Positions 15,525 through 24,080 of a DNA stretch of 30,879 nucleotides are shown piece by piece; position 1 is the stretch's first letter, and each line of letters begins with the position of its first letter. The translations under genes and the position numbers were made by a program. Under the pieces are notes generated by a model that worked only from the letters and a program-made list of their open reading frames with translations, made no database searches and was not told where the DNA came from. Source of the stretch: a virus. The stretch is from positions 1 through 30,879 of the IMG/VR virus record IMGVR_UViG_3300023179_000350. One strand, written 5' to 3'.

Positions 15525-17513
15525 TTATACTGGTACCGCACTTGCTCCGCTTGCTGTTTGATATTTCTCTCCAGTCATTGGATTAGTTGGTAAATTTGGC
15601 AAGGCTCCCGTGACTTGTTCTAATGGGTTTTCCTGTCCTGCTTGTGATACTTGAGGAATTGATGGTTGTTCTGGAGTCTGAGGAGGTAAATTCTGCATTC
15701 CTAGAATTGCAAATAAATCTTTGTCTCCTGATCGCATTTGGTCAATGTGCTTTTGAATATGACCCAATACTACAACAACCAAATCAGGATTATTCCTAGC
15801 TTCTGGACTGTCTAACAATTGCTTATGTTCCTGAATATGCATAGGATGATTATCTGTCACTAGCACGGGAGGATCAATGCCATCGCTCATCTGCTCATTC
15901 TCTTGTGCGATTAACATCAATTGTCTTTGGATTGGATCCATGATTGAATCTAATCGTCCATTTTGTAAGACTGCAAAGTACATATCCGAATTCTTAACAA
16001 ATCCATATTGTAATAAAGTATCTGCTATTTGAATTTTTCCTGCAGTAGTCTTTGACAAAGGATTTCCCATGTCAACTATCACTCTCTGGACATTCTCTAA
16101 GTCTGATCCTTTAAATTCTTTCATGTAAGGAGTATTCATCTTTCCTACTATTGTCGCTACTCTCGGAACTGCAGCATAAGACTTTAACATATTAATAATT
16201 GCTGTTCCTGAGTCTTCCAATAGTTGAACATATCTTTGCTGTGTTAACTGAAGAAATTGTATTGCTTGTGATGCAACCAATGCCAAGGCAGCACCACTCT
16301 TAAGGCTTGCCTCTGGATTCCCTCTTACTACTGAGTTAATGCCTGATATTGATTCCATCTCATTGACTAACTCTTTGTATCTATTAAAGATTTCTACTGG
16401 GGTTGCAGTGAGGTTCATTGGTTCAGGCTTGCCCATCTTAGGATCATACTGTACTATATTCAATCCCCCTGATAATTCCTCGACATCAAGATTAGATCCT
16501 TTTGGAACTAATACGTTTTGCACTCCAAAGGCTTCTTGATTGGTTTGAATTGTAGATGCCAATCCATCGACTGCCCTCTGAATAGGAAGCATATCAAAAC
16601 TAACTGAATACCCAAAAGGAGAAGCATAAATTGACCCAGGATGAAGTGCATAGACTGGTATTTCTGGGTAAGGAATATCGGAATCAAATAATACTGTTCC
16701 GCCCTCTATAAATTCTGAGTATCTACCGTTCGGAACTGACTGAGTTTTATCATGATAGAATCTATAAAGAGGAATCAAATCAGAATCAGTTATACGATAG
16801 AAATCAAGAAAGTCATTTTTAAGATTTCCTGAAGTCATTTCTGAGTTAATAATATCATCTTGAAAGTCTGGATACTTTTTTGCAAGTTCATACTTGTTTA
16901 CAAACTCCCTGACTATCAACCAATTGCGATCTTCAAATTTTCTTAGATATGGATGCCTAATAATATCAATTCCAGAACAAGAAGTGAATTTAATGTCACC
17001 TTCTCGGATTGGTTCATTGTTCTGTCCTACTCCATATTCTCTTCCAAGTGCTACATCCCAATTTAAAACAATATAACCTTCGCCCGACCATATAGCAAAC
17101 TCGACCGCATCGGCTACATATCTTTCTAATCGCTTCTCTCTCATATAATAATCAAGCAAACCTTGTGCAAGTTTAGTTTGTGCTTGGCTTGAATAATCAT
17201 TATTGACTGCCCTTGCATCGAATGCAGGCCTCTGCGATACTGTGATAGATAGGATTGCTTGTAAGATAGAACGATAATGATTTACAAAGAGAAAACTGTA
17301 CTCTCCTGCATCTCCTCCTCTGACTGTATCTCCCAAATGATACCCTGCTCTAAAATATTGTCGATATGATTTTCGCCAAAGATCGAGCATCCCATTAATA
17401 CGAACATATTGATAGTAATCATCCACTTTCTTTTGGAGTTCTCCTCCAAGTTCATCAACTGTTAAGTTTGCAAAATATACTGCATTCTGCTCTAGCTTTG
17501 TTTTAGTTAACAT
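15525..17513 (-). CDS. Portal protein
   Basis: 662 residues, close to the size of P22-type portals. The N-terminus has aromatic- and Arg-rich helices (LWRKSYRQYFRAGY). The middle is alpha/beta with IYASPFGYSVSFDMLPIQRA, the stem and clip region, then a long helical segment with SGAALALVASQAIQFLQLTQ. The end is Pro/Gln-rich. It forms the dodecameric ring through which DNA enters and leaves, and follows terminase in the standard order with two small genes between. Confidence 0.9.
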   Translation of the reverse strand: MLTKTKLEQNAVYFANLTVDELGGELQKKVDDYYQYVRINGMLDLWRKSYRQYFRAGYHLGDTVRGGDAGEYSFLFVNHYRSILQAILSITVSQRPAFDARAVNNDYSSQAQTKLAQGLLDYYMREKRLERYVADAVEFAIWSGEGYIVLNWDVALGREYGVGQNNEPIREGDIKFTSCSGIDIIRHPYLRKFEDRNWLIVREFVNKYELAKKYPDFQDDIINSEMTSGNLKNDFLDFYRITDSDLIPLYRFYHDKTQSVPNGRYSEFIEGGTVLFDSDIPYPEIPVYALHPGSIYASPFGYSVSFDMLPIQRAVDGLASTIQTNQEAFGVQNVLVPKGSNLDVEELSGGLNIVQYDPKMGKPEPMNLTATPVEIFNRYKELVNEMESISGINSVVRGNPEASLKSGAALALVASQAIQFLQLTQQRYVQLLEDSGTAIINMLKSYAAVPRVATIVGKMNTPYMKEFKGSDLENVQRVIVDMGNPLSKTTAGKIQIADTLLQYGFVKNSDMYFAVLQNGRLDSIMDPIQRQLMLIAQENEQMSDGIDPPVLVTDNHPMHIQEHKQLLDSPEARNNPDLVVVVLGHIQKHIDQMRSGDKDLFAILGMQNLPPQTPEQPSIPQVSQAGQENPLEQVTGALPNLPTNPMTGEKYQTASGASAVPV

Positions 17514-17519
17514 TATCTT

Positions 17520-17792
17520 TTATTCCTTATGTCCTACTTTATAAATAGGTTTTTTTATAAATATAAGCCTAGCAAAATAAATTAACTCATCTAATTCTCT
17601 CATAATAAAAATATAAGAAAAAAATAATTTTGTTAAATCGTTTTCATTGTTATAATCTAAACTATTAATATTTAATTCGTTTATTTTATTTCTCAATAAA
17701 TCTATTTGCTCAATAACTTCATTACAAGCATAAATAGTTTTTTCATTCTTAGATTTAATATTTATATAATTATTAATAAAATTATTTTTCAT
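17520..17792 (-). CDS. Small helical hypothetical protein
   Basis: 90 residues, very AT-rich gene, product Asn- and Lys-rich with helical segments and a hydrophobic patch (LFFSYIFIMRELDELIYFAR). I do not recognise a family. It overlaps the 47-residue gene upstream by 11 bases and ends just before the portal gene. Confidence 0.6.
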   Translation of the reverse strand: MKNNFINNYINIKSKNEKTIYACNEVIEQIDLLRNKINELNINSLDYNNENDLTKLFFSYIFIMRELDELIYFARLIFIKKPIYKVGHKE

Positions 17793-17925
17793 GATTTCTT
17801 TTTAGTTCTTCTTTCAAGTATTGCATGTGTAATTTTATTGATTCCCTGATACATTTTGCTTGTACCTTATTCCATCCTAATTGAGCTCGTTTCATATGCT
17901 CTTTATGCAATTCGTCTTGGTTCAT
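17782..17925 (-). CDS. 47-residue helical protein
   Basis: Open frame of 47 codons with GAGG seven bases before the ATG. It overlaps both neighbours. The product is a charged amphipathic helix (MNQDELHKEHMKRAQLGWNK...). The good ribosome site and overlapping arrangement support a real gene. Function is unknown. Confidence 0.6.
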   Translation of the reverse strand: MNQDELHKEHMKRAQLGWNKVQAKCIRESIKLHMQYLKEELKRNHEK

Positions 17926-18208
17926 CTTTTTCCTCGTATTCTTTTATTATTTCTTCTATGTTATTATCTATAAAATTTATCATTTCTTGATATTCCTCTG
18001 TTTGGTATTCTTTAACTATGAGCATATCTAACCAATCGCCATTAATACGTATCTCCCATGGATCGTTATATCTTTGTCTAAGATAAATTTTATATTCTTT
18101 TTGGTTAACCGTAAATGTTTTATAAATTTGAGATTGACACCATATAAGATCAATGTCCCATCCGTTTTCGATTCTACATTTTTCGTGAAATGGGTATTCT
18201 TTTCTCAT
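17903..18208 (-). CDS. Hypothetical protein after terminase
   Basis: 101 residues with a beta-rich first half (WCQSQIYKTFTVNQKEYKIY, then WEIRINGDWLDMLIV) and an acidic helical tail. Its ATG overlaps the terminase stop (TAATG), so it is co-translated. No family recognised; context would allow a packaging accessory role. Confidence 0.65.
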   Translation of the reverse strand: MRKEYPFHEKCRIENGWDIDLIWCQSQIYKTFTVNQKEYKIYLRQRYNDPWEIRINGDWLDMLIVKEYQTEEYQEMINFIDNNIEEIIKEYEEKDEPRRIA

Positions 18209-19611
18209 TATCTCCTAAACATCCTTTTTATATTTGCTCTCTCACTTGATTCTCTCTCGAAGTGAATATAATGTGTACTCGGTAAAGCCGTACTAGTAAT
18301 GGGAATTGGATTAGAATATTGGTCTATATTTCGAACCATATAAATCAAACTTGCAAGAGCGTCAAAGTGTCCGTACATATCTGACACATCAAATTGATTT
18401 CTTTGCTTGTTCCATATCCCTGCCCTAAGACATCCTATGAGTTCTTGACATCTATCCGAGACATATAATCTTCCCTGTGCTACAAAAACTCTAAGTTCAT
18501 TGACCATTGCTAAGAGAGTATCTTTAGAGGTTGGGGCAAAATGGACACCATGCATCAACGACATATCTTGTAATAGTATAACATTGTTATTATCTGCAAT
18601 ACGTCTAGGTTCAGTCATTCCATTAAATAGTTCTTCTTCTTTGGCTACTATTGTTTTTGCAATCAAATCCGTTGTCGTATCCTGTCCCGTTAATATAGAC
18701 TCATCCACTATTTGCAATATTGATTTCTTGAAATCATAGTATCCATAAAGAATAGCCGTTTTATGCCTTCCTCCGATATCCATAGAAATATAATTATGAT
18801 AGTACATTCTCCAAGAGTCTAGTTCTATATCCCCAATAAAAGTGTCATTCCATTCTGGAACAATTACAGACATTTCATCAACTACGAATTCACATAGGTA
18901 TTCTCTTTTCCATGTGCTTGAATTTACTCCTCCTGCCTCATTGCAATATAAATCAATAGTTTCTTGCTTAAGGCTTAAATTGTCATAGATAGTAAATTTA
19001 GAATAGTAATTTCCCCAAATAGCCTCTTGACATAGCCTAGGAAAATAATGAGCTGGAGTTCTTGGAGGAGTGCTTGAAATAATAGTCCTCCCCCCTGTGG
19101 TCAATGTTTGAGGCATAAGAATATCTTTTAAAACATACTCCAAATCTGAGATACTACCTGCTTCATCAATTAAGTTTAAGTCTGATCTATGCCCTCTAAG
19201 ATTCTCTGAATTATTGTTATCACACCCTGCAATATGTATTTCGGATCCATTTTGAAATACATATTTAGAATCTTGTGTTTTAAATACTGGTTTATATTTA
19301 TCAGGACAATCTGAAAGTATTTCTATCATAATTGGCTGTATAATTTCTTTTAATTGTTTTTGTGTAGGAGCCGCAAACCTTATTAATTTATTTGGACTTT
19401 TTAATGCCTGCTCGATTGCAAGAATACAAAGAGTAAAAGACTTCCCAAATCTTCTAGTACAATTAATTACATGTTTGATTGAGTTTGATTGCTTTATACT
19501 GTCATACAATTTAATCTGATAAGGTAAAAATTTATAGTACAAGTCTCCTACTTCCCACGATTCCAGGATTAGTTCATTGTATAATAATCTTTCCTTAGAA
19601 ATTGCATTCAT
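18208..19611 (-). CDS. terL: Terminase large subunit
   Basis: 467 residues, DNA-packaging motor. The ATPase has Walker A CTRRFGKS (Lys57), Walker B LNLIDE (Asp149-Glu150) and coupling motif ISSTPP (about 178-183). The RNase-H-like nuclease has Asp278 (SMDIGG), Asp340 (RRIADNN) and Asp417 (GHFDAL), so all key residues are present. The start overlaps the small-subunit stop (ATGA) with GGAG upstream. The packaging mode (cos, headful or terminal repeat) cannot be inferred from these motifs. Confidence 0.97.
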   Translation of the reverse strand: MNAISKERLLYNELILESWEVGDLYYKFLPYQIKLYDSIKQSNSIKHVINCTRRFGKSFTLCILAIEQALKSPNKLIRFAAPTQKQLKEIIQPIMIEILSDCPDKYKPVFKTQDSKYVFQNGSEIHIAGCDNNNSENLRGHRSDLNLIDEAGSISDLEYVLKDILMPQTLTTGGRTIISSTPPRTPAHYFPRLCQEAIWGNYYSKFTIYDNLSLKQETIDLYCNEAGGVNSSTWKREYLCEFVVDEMSVIVPEWNDTFIGDIELDSWRMYYHNYISMDIGGRHKTAILYGYYDFKKSILQIVDESILTGQDTTTDLIAKTIVAKEEELFNGMTEPRRIADNNNVILLQDMSLMHGVHFAPTSKDTLLAMVNELRVFVAQGRLYVSDRCQELIGCLRAGIWNKQRNQFDVSDMYGHFDALASLIYMVRNIDQYSNPIPITSTALPSTHYIHFERESSERANIKRMFRR

Positions 19612-20018
19612 CCGTTATTTGCTCCCATATCGGATCTTAGCTTATCTATTAGCATTCTTCTCTCTTCTGGACTTAGTCTCTCTGCAACTATTGATTCTCC
19701 TTTTGACGTTACATCCAAACCATCAATAATCTTTCCATGTCCTGAGTCCATTAGCTCTTTAAATGCAGGGACGTCACCTTTAAGTGCTTTGCCTATAAGA
19801 CTAATAACCATATGATCTTGAATAGATAATTTTTCAGGCTTTCCGCTAATAGGATTGGTTTTGGTATAGAGTGCTTCCAGCCATTCTCGGACGATTGTAG
19901 ATCGGTTGCGAGACCCCTTAGGTCTGCCAGTTTCTTTTCCATGGCTTCCTTGCAAAAGAGTTCCACCCCTAGCAGTTTTAATTGTTCTTATGGGTTTTTT
20001 ATGGGATTCATCTTTCAT
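19608..20018 (-). CDS. Terminase small subunit (putative)
   Basis: 136 residues. A basic N-terminal linker with GRPKGSRNRSTIVREWLEAL, a signature of small packaging proteins in many phages, precedes helical segments (LIGKALKGDVPAFKELMDSG) and a C-terminal helix (LSPEERRMLIDKLRSDM). It should bind the packaging start site and regulate the large subunit. Immediate coupling to terL (four-base overlap) is the main support. Confidence 0.75.
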   Translation of the reverse strand: MKDESHKKPIRTIKTARGGTLLQGSHGKETGRPKGSRNRSTIVREWLEALYTKTNPISGKPEKLSIQDHMVISLIGKALKGDVPAFKELMDSGHGKIIDGLDVTSKGESIVAERLSPEERRMLIDKLRSDMGANNG

Positions 20019-21085
20019 TTACTTAACCATTGTAAATATATTTGATGTGCTATTTGTGCAGTCATTACTGGCGGAACACTCATTCCTATTAAGTACTTTG
20101 GCTCTATATCAAAAAAATTATAATCTAATGGGAAAGATCCTATTTGCTGAATATCTATATTTGATATTTCTTTAAATTCATCATAATAAATATATTGATT
20201 TCCGCTAACTATAGTAGGAGCATAATCATTTTTTTTTATTAATACTCGACCAAAAGATTTTTGTTTTTTTTCAGTTCTTAAACATATATCACCAAAATTT
20301 TTATCTGTATCTTTTCTTTTTGTCCAATCAGAAAATAGTTTTCCGTTTCTTTTTAGTTCTAATCCATTTTTTGGATTTATAAAATCTTTTAACATTATAC
20401 TCTTTTCATTAAAATCTAATCTTAATTTAGGATAGTTCAACTCTTTCTTTGAGCAAATAAAAAATACTCTTTCTCTTTTTTGAGGGACTCCCATTGACGC
20501 AGCATTCAATAAAAACAATTGGACATTATAACCAATTTTATTTAGTTCTTTATTGATTTCTATTACATATCCTTTTGCATTGCCTTTAATTAATCCGCTT
20601 ACGTTTTCTGCAATTGCAATCTTTGGTTTTAGTATGCTAACAGTTTTAATCCAGTGAAAGAATAAATCATCTAATATTTGTTTTGCTTGACCTTCTCGAA
20701 ATACTTTTTCTTTTCCCCATGCTTTTTCTCTTGAACCTGCTATTGAAAATGTGCTACATGGTGGTGACCCGTCAAATATATCTAAATTAAATAATTCATC
20801 TGGAATATTATCTCTAAGATTAAATGTTCTTATATCTTCATTATAATAATATTTAGGATTGTGATTTTCTTTATATACCATAGCTAATTTTTTATCTATT
20901 TCAATTCCGCCTAAGTGATTATAACCTGCTAGTTTATAACCCATAGTAGAACCACCACCACAAAGAAAAGAACCGAATACTTTTAAATTATGCGATTCAA
21001 TATTTTTAGATGGATAACCATCTTTTAAATACCACTTATAAGGAAATTTATGATTAGAATCTAAATTTACATTTAGGGCATTCAT
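20015..21085 (-). CDS. C5 cytosine DNA methyltransferase
   Basis: 356 residues. Ordered motifs: I, VFGSFLCGGGSTMG (about 36-49, SAM binding); IV, DGSPPCSTFS with catalytic Cys110; VI, IAENVSGL (Glu160); VIII, QKRERVFF (202-209); X, GMSVPPVMTAQIAHQI at the end. All catalytic motifs are intact, so it is probably active and may protect phage DNA or alter regulation. The target site cannot be read from sequence. It overlaps the ParB-like gene by 32 bases and the small terminase by four. No restriction enzyme is adjacent, so it is a solitary enzyme. Confidence 0.94.
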   Translation of the reverse strand: MNALNVNLDSNHKFPYKWYLKDGYPSKNIESHNLKVFGSFLCGGGSTMGYKLAGYNHLGGIEIDKKLAMVYKENHNPKYYYNEDIRTFNLRDNIPDELFNLDIFDGSPPCSTFSIAGSREKAWGKEKVFREGQAKQILDDLFFHWIKTVSILKPKIAIAENVSGLIKGNAKGYVIEINKELNKIGYNVQLFLLNAASMGVPQKRERVFFICSKKELNYPKLRLDFNEKSIMLKDFINPKNGLELKRNGKLFSDWTKRKDTDKNFGDICLRTEKKQKSFGRVLIKKNDYAPTIVSGNQYIYYDEFKEISNIDIQQIGSFPLDYNFFDIEPKYLIGMSVPPVMTAQIAHQIYLQWLSK

Positions 21086-21524
21086 GCTCTAATCCATCCT
21101 CTATTAAATCCATATCAATCTCTTTGTTCTTATCTGAATAATCTTTTTCCTCTACATCAAAGTTAGGAAGGGTTAACCCCCAATCATCTAGTTCTTTATA
21201 ATCCCACTCATTGGCAAGCATAGCCCAATCCCATTCTCCAAAACCAACATTATCTTTGATGATAAATTCTCTCTGTTGTTCAGAAGTAAGATCGCTTGCC
21301 TTAATTATTGGTATTTCTTTTAATCCAGCTTCTTTGCATGCCTTGAGTCGCATATTGCCACCGAGAACTATATTATCGTCATTGACTACGATAGGACGCA
21401 TCTCTAGCATCTGAGGGAAGTCTAAGATTGATTGGACTAGCTTTTTAAATTTATCGTCTTTGATAATCCTGGGATTGTTAGGATTAGATTTAATATCTTT
21501 TATTAAAACACGTGTGGCATTCAT
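21054..21524 (-). CDS. ParB/Srx-fold protein with C-terminal CxxC
   Basis: 156 residues. IKSNPNNPRIIKDDKF and NIVLGGNMRLKACKEAGLKE are the two hallmark boxes of the ParB N-terminal fold, common in phage proteins encoded beside DNA methyltransferases. The last residues (HECPKCKFRF) give a single CxxC, half of a zinc ribbon. It is not a partition protein in the usual sense: no ParA and no central HTH domain. Coupling to the methyltransferase suggests a joint DNA-modification role. Confidence 0.8.
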   Translation of the reverse strand: MNATRVLIKDIKSNPNNPRIIKDDKFKKLVQSILDFPQMLEMRPIVVNDDNIVLGGNMRLKACKEAGLKEIPIIKASDLTSEQQREFIIKDNVGFGEWDWAMLANEWDYKELDDWGLTLPNFDVEEKDYSDKNKEIDMDLIEDGLEHECPKCKFRF

Positions 21525-21781
21525 ACAATCTTACTCACTGGCTTACTCGACCACATCTTACATGACCAATATTTCGGACTCGTCTTGTCCTTAGCATCCT
21601 CACAATTATGCCTCGCTCTAAAACTGGCTTTCCTCTCTGGGTCATCTCTCTTAATAGATAGATTAGGATCTCCAAAAGTAACTTTAACAATCTTTCCTGT
21701 CTGTTTACTCTTAACATATACTCCAAATTTCTTGTTAGATCCCTTTGGCAATCTAAAAGGTTTATTTAGTATTTTGTCCAT
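21521..21781 (-). CDS. Conserved small phage protein (FRARHNC family)
   Basis: 86 residues when started at the ATG at 21781, chosen over 21787 because TTGGAG lies seven bases before it. The sequence KFGVYVKSKQTGKIVKVTFG, then KRDDPERKASFRARHNC and YWSCKMW, matches a small family I associate with many large and small tailed phages, of unknown function. Conserved Cys and His could bind metal. It overlaps the ParB-like gene (ATGA). Confidence 0.75.
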   Translation of the reverse strand: MDKILNKPFRLPKGSNKKFGVYVKSKQTGKIVKVTFGDPNLSIKRDDPERKASFRARHNCEDAKDKTSPKYWSCKMWSSKPVSKIV

Positions 21782-21938
21782 CTTCATACTCCAAGAATTG
21801 ATCTAATGCTCCTTCAGATTCCCATAAAGATTTTTCTATCATGCCAGAGTAATCATATATTCCTTTTTCAATATTCTTTTCATAATTCATTCTTAAGAAT
21901 ATTTTATATAATTCAAACTGCATTTGTTCTTTATCCAT
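21762..21938 (-). CDS. 58-residue acidic helical protein
   Basis: 58-codon gene with GAGGAGAAGAG directly before the ATG. It overlaps the genes on both sides. The product is acidic and helical (MDKEQMQFELYKIFLRMNYE..., ending QFLEYEDGQNTK). No family recognised. The overlap and ribosome site are the evidence. Confidence 0.65.
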   Translation of the reverse strand: MDKEQMQFELYKIFLRMNYEKNIEKGIYDYSGMIEKSLWESEGALDQFLEYEDGQNTK

Positions 21939-22128
21939 CTCTTCTCCTCATTCCCTGTGCTACTCTAATATTAGATACCTGATCTTCTAATACTTTAATT
22001 CTCTCCAATAAATCTTCTATTTGAATATCACTTTCCAACTGCTTAGGCTGTCGTATTGCGTTTAGGTATAGATAGGCTGATACAATCTCAGAGGAAATTA
22101 TGACCAAAGCAATAGACAACCAAAGCAT
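21931..22128 (-). CDS. Single-pass membrane coiled-coil protein
   Basis: 65 residues: N-terminal transmembrane helix (about 2-23, LWLSIALVIISSEIVSAYLY) followed by a coiled coil (IEDLLERIKVLEDQVSNIRV) and a basic end (RRRDG). Lies in the early/middle block rather than with the lysis genes, so a membrane-associated early function is likelier than lysis. Function unknown. Confidence 0.65.
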   Translation of the reverse strand: MLWLSIALVIISSEIVSAYLYLNAIRQPKQLESDIQIEDLLERIKVLEDQVSNIRVAQGMRRRDG

Positions 22129-22130
22129 GA

Positions 22131-22592
22131 TTAATTTATGTCACTCTTTTTATTTTTGTCAAGCAATAATTTAATGGCTACTTTATCGGGACGCTCTACG
22201 ATCTTTCCTATTTCATCCATTCCGTTCTTTTTAAGCCATTTAATCGCTCTGGTATTATTACTGTAAAGATAGCTTAAGAATCCGTCATCATGCTCATTCT
22301 CTAAATATTCCCAAAATAGTTTTAAATTTTCCTCGCTTCTTTTTTCTGGATGCACTCCAAAACTATATAATATATTGTCACCATGAGCTTTCAACCAAAC
22401 TGCAAAATATTTCCTATCCTCATCAACAAATATATAACTACTTGGATATTGAATTAAACATCCATTAAGTTTTATTATAATTTGATCTGATATATTTTGA
22501 TTGTACATTAAGAAATCCATATCACAAAATTTCTTAATATCTTTATCTAAATCAAATATATCTCTTATCAATTCTCTATGATTCTTTTGCAT
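22131..22592 (-). CDS. GNAT-like protein fused to small early-family N-terminus
   Basis: 153 residues. The first 25 (MQKNHRELIRDIFDLDKDIK) closely resemble the start of the 74-residue gene two places upstream. Residues about 35-140 look like a GNAT acyltransferase fold: VWLKAHGDNILYSFGVHPEK, then LYSNNTRAIKWLKKNGMDEI, a typical GNAT ending. The acetyl-CoA loop (Q/RxxGxG/A) is not evident, so activity is doubtful; phage virion and early proteins with degraded GNAT folds are known. It starts in a TAATG overlap. The fused head may arise from recombination among the neighbouring paralogues. Confidence 0.55.
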   Translation of the reverse strand: MQKNHRELIRDIFDLDKDIKKFCDMDFLMYNQNISDQIIIKLNGCLIQYPSSYIFVDEDRKYFAVWLKAHGDNILYSFGVHPEKRSEENLKLFWEYLENEHDDGFLSYLYSNNTRAIKWLKKNGMDEIGKIVERPDKVAIKLLLDKNKKSDIN

Positions 22593-22801
22593 TACTCATC
22601 ATCCATTTCTAGCTTGTCCCTTAGTGCTCTGGTATATATAATTAATTCTTCAAAATCATAAGAAGTAAATAAATTTCTAAATTCTTTATTTATAAAAGAA
22701 TCAATCCTATTATCATACTCTAAAATAAATTTTACATTTGATTGCATTGTATTATACCATTCATCAATTTTATTGATTAAATCTATAAGCTCTTTATCCA
22801 T
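22592..22801 (-). CDS. RALRDKLE-family small protein
   Basis: 69 residues (MDKELIDLINKIDEWYNTMQ...), ending YTRALRDKLEMDDE. It shares the opening ELIDLINxID and the closing RALRDKLE with neighbours at 22794-23018 and 24318-24515 and more distantly 24080-24325. The eight-base overlap with the previous gene is ATGGATAA, formed by its Asn-Gly-stop end. No known domain. Confidence 0.7.
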   Translation of the reverse strand: MDKELIDLINKIDEWYNTMQSNVKFILEYDNRIDSFINKEFRNLFTSYDFEELIIYTRALRDKLEMDDE

Positions 22802-23018
22802 TTTTTATTATATCTCTTAAAGCTCTCATTTTATATAATAATTCCGCACAATCATCAGGAATCCATTTTATCATTTCTGGATAATGCCCATCTATTAAAT
22901 CTTCTAATCTATTTTCTGTGGTTCGGTCTAAAAACCATATAAAATCACGATGCAGAGATCCCATAAAATGATCTATATTATTTATTAAGTCAATTAATTC
23001 TTTATGATTCTTTTGCAT
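22794..23018 (-). CDS. RALRDKLE-family small protein
   Basis: 74 residues (MQKNHKELIDLINNIDHFMG..., ending LLYKMRALRDIIKNG). Helical and charged. The N-terminus matches that of the GNAT-like protein and the C-terminus the rest of the small family, making it the link between them. It overlaps the upstream nuclease gene by 17 bases. Function unknown. Confidence 0.7.
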   Translation of the reverse strand: MQKNHKELIDLINNIDHFMGSLHRDFIWFLDRTTENRLEDLIDGHYPEMIKWIPDDCAELLYKMRALRDIIKNG

Positions 23019-23394
23019 GGTTCTCCATAATCAAATCAATAATCTTTGCACTATATCCAGATACGCTATAAGAATCTTTACTTATTCTCATGAAATGATC
23101 TGTTGTTAATCTCAATATTTTGTAACCACTTAGAGTAATTAAATTGTATTTCTCTATATCATTCTTATATCCTATTCCTCTTTGATGTCTTCCATTAATC
23201 CACTGTCCACCCTCAATCTCAATTATCACATTATAATCAGGAAGGTAAAAATCACATGCAAATCTTCTGTCTTTAAAAGGTTTAAATTGTCTTATAAATT
23301 TAATGTTCTTAAATATTAACCACTGAGCAAAAGGATCCTCCAATTGAGCCCTCTTCCTAGGTAGTATTGGATTGTTGCCATTCATGTAAGGCAT
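23002..23394 (-). CDS. PD-(D/E)XK-type nuclease (DUF559/VSR-like)
   Basis: 130 residues. The core CDFYLPDYNVIIEIEGGQW (Asp48, Glu59, Glu61) followed by GRHQRGIGYKNDIEKYNL and GYKILRLT is the pattern of DUF559/Vsr-related endonucleases, where the acidic residues bind metal. Such phage enzymes may resolve branched recombination or replication intermediates. It is directly coupled to SSB (one-base overlap), which supports a DNA-processing role. Substrate is not known; a mismatch nicking role is the alternative. Confidence 0.72.
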   Translation of the reverse strand: MPYMNGNNPILPRKRAQLEDPFAQWLIFKNIKFIRQFKPFKDRRFACDFYLPDYNVIIEIEGGQWINGRHQRGIGYKNDIEKYNLITLSGYKILRLTTDHFMRISKDSYSVSGYSAKIIDLIMENHAKES

Positions 23395-23741
23395 TAAAAT
23401 TCAACCTCTTCCTCGAGTCCGAAGTTAGCATCATTGGGATTACTAATCTTCTTAACTAGCTTCTCAAAGTTATTCGCAATACATGTTGTCTTAAATTGTT
23501 TCTTCCCATCAGCTCCATCCCATGACTCGATATCAAGTTTACCGCTTACTTGAATTCTATCGCCTTTCTTCAGATCTTGCATTAGTTGAGCAGTTTTTTC
23601 CCATGCCTTAACACGCACAAACATTGACTCGTTTGGTCGCTTGTATACTCCGATGTCAAACTGGACAAAATCTTTGCCGTTGATTTGTTTATGCTCTACA
23701 TCCTTGGTAAGATTACCTACTAAGATTAATAAATTTCTCAT
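23394..23741 (-). CDS. ssb: Single-stranded DNA-binding protein
   Basis: 115 residues, shorter than bacterial SSB (about 178). The OB fold is clear: LLILVGNLTKDVEHKQING, then FVRVKAWEKTAQLMQDLKKG and RIQVSGKLDIESW. The end (GLEEEVEF) is an acidic tail finishing in Phe, like the partner-binding tip of bacterial SSB. It probably protects replicating strands and recruits repair or replication proteins. Gene GC is visibly higher than in the AT-rich orphan genes around it. Confidence 0.92.
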   Translation of the reverse strand: MRNLLILVGNLTKDVEHKQINGKDFVQFDIGVYKRPNESMFVRVKAWEKTAQLMQDLKKGDRIQVSGKLDIESWDGADGKKQFKTTCIANNFEKLVKKISNPNDANFGLEEEVEF

Positions 23742-23759
23742 TCCATGTCCTTAATTAAT

Positions 23760-24080
23760 TTATCTTGATATGAATATATCTGTTTCTGGATATGACCTAC
23801 ATGCCCTTAAATAATCCTTAACAAAAATAACAAAATCTTTATACATTCCCCACCCATTATTCGCATTAAACTTACTATAATAGTTTGGTCTAATTTGCAA
23901 GTCTATTAAACCTTCATATAATGGTTGAATTATATCTTTAGCTTTTTGAATTCCAATTTCTTCTGGACGCCATACAAGAGTGTATATATTCGCTTTGTCA
24001 GCCATCAATCCAAGATTATGGGTAATATTACCATGATACAAGATGTCATCATTTTCATGCAATATAATGCTTAAGCTCAT
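23760..24080 (-). CDS. Conserved phage protein (NITHNLGLMA family)
   Basis: 106 residues. ILYHGNITHNLGLMADKANI, then LVWRPEEIGI, NNGWGMYKDFVIFVKDYLRA and a final Pro-x-x-x-Ile-x-x-SR pattern form a recognisable family of uncharacterised proteins in phages of many hosts. The conserved His/Asn and Trp suggest a binding site, but no activity is known to me. It starts in a TAATG overlap. Confidence 0.75.
   Translation of the reverse strand: MSLSIILHENDDILYHGNITHNLGLMADKANIYTLVWRPEEIGIQKAKDIIQPLYEGLIDLQIRPNYYSKFNANNGWGMYKDFVIFVKDYLRACRSYPETDIFISR

Noticed and set aside
21054-21524. Plasmid partition system
   Set aside because: No ParA, no centromere-like repeats and no central HTH; the fold is the methyltransferase-associated ParB type.
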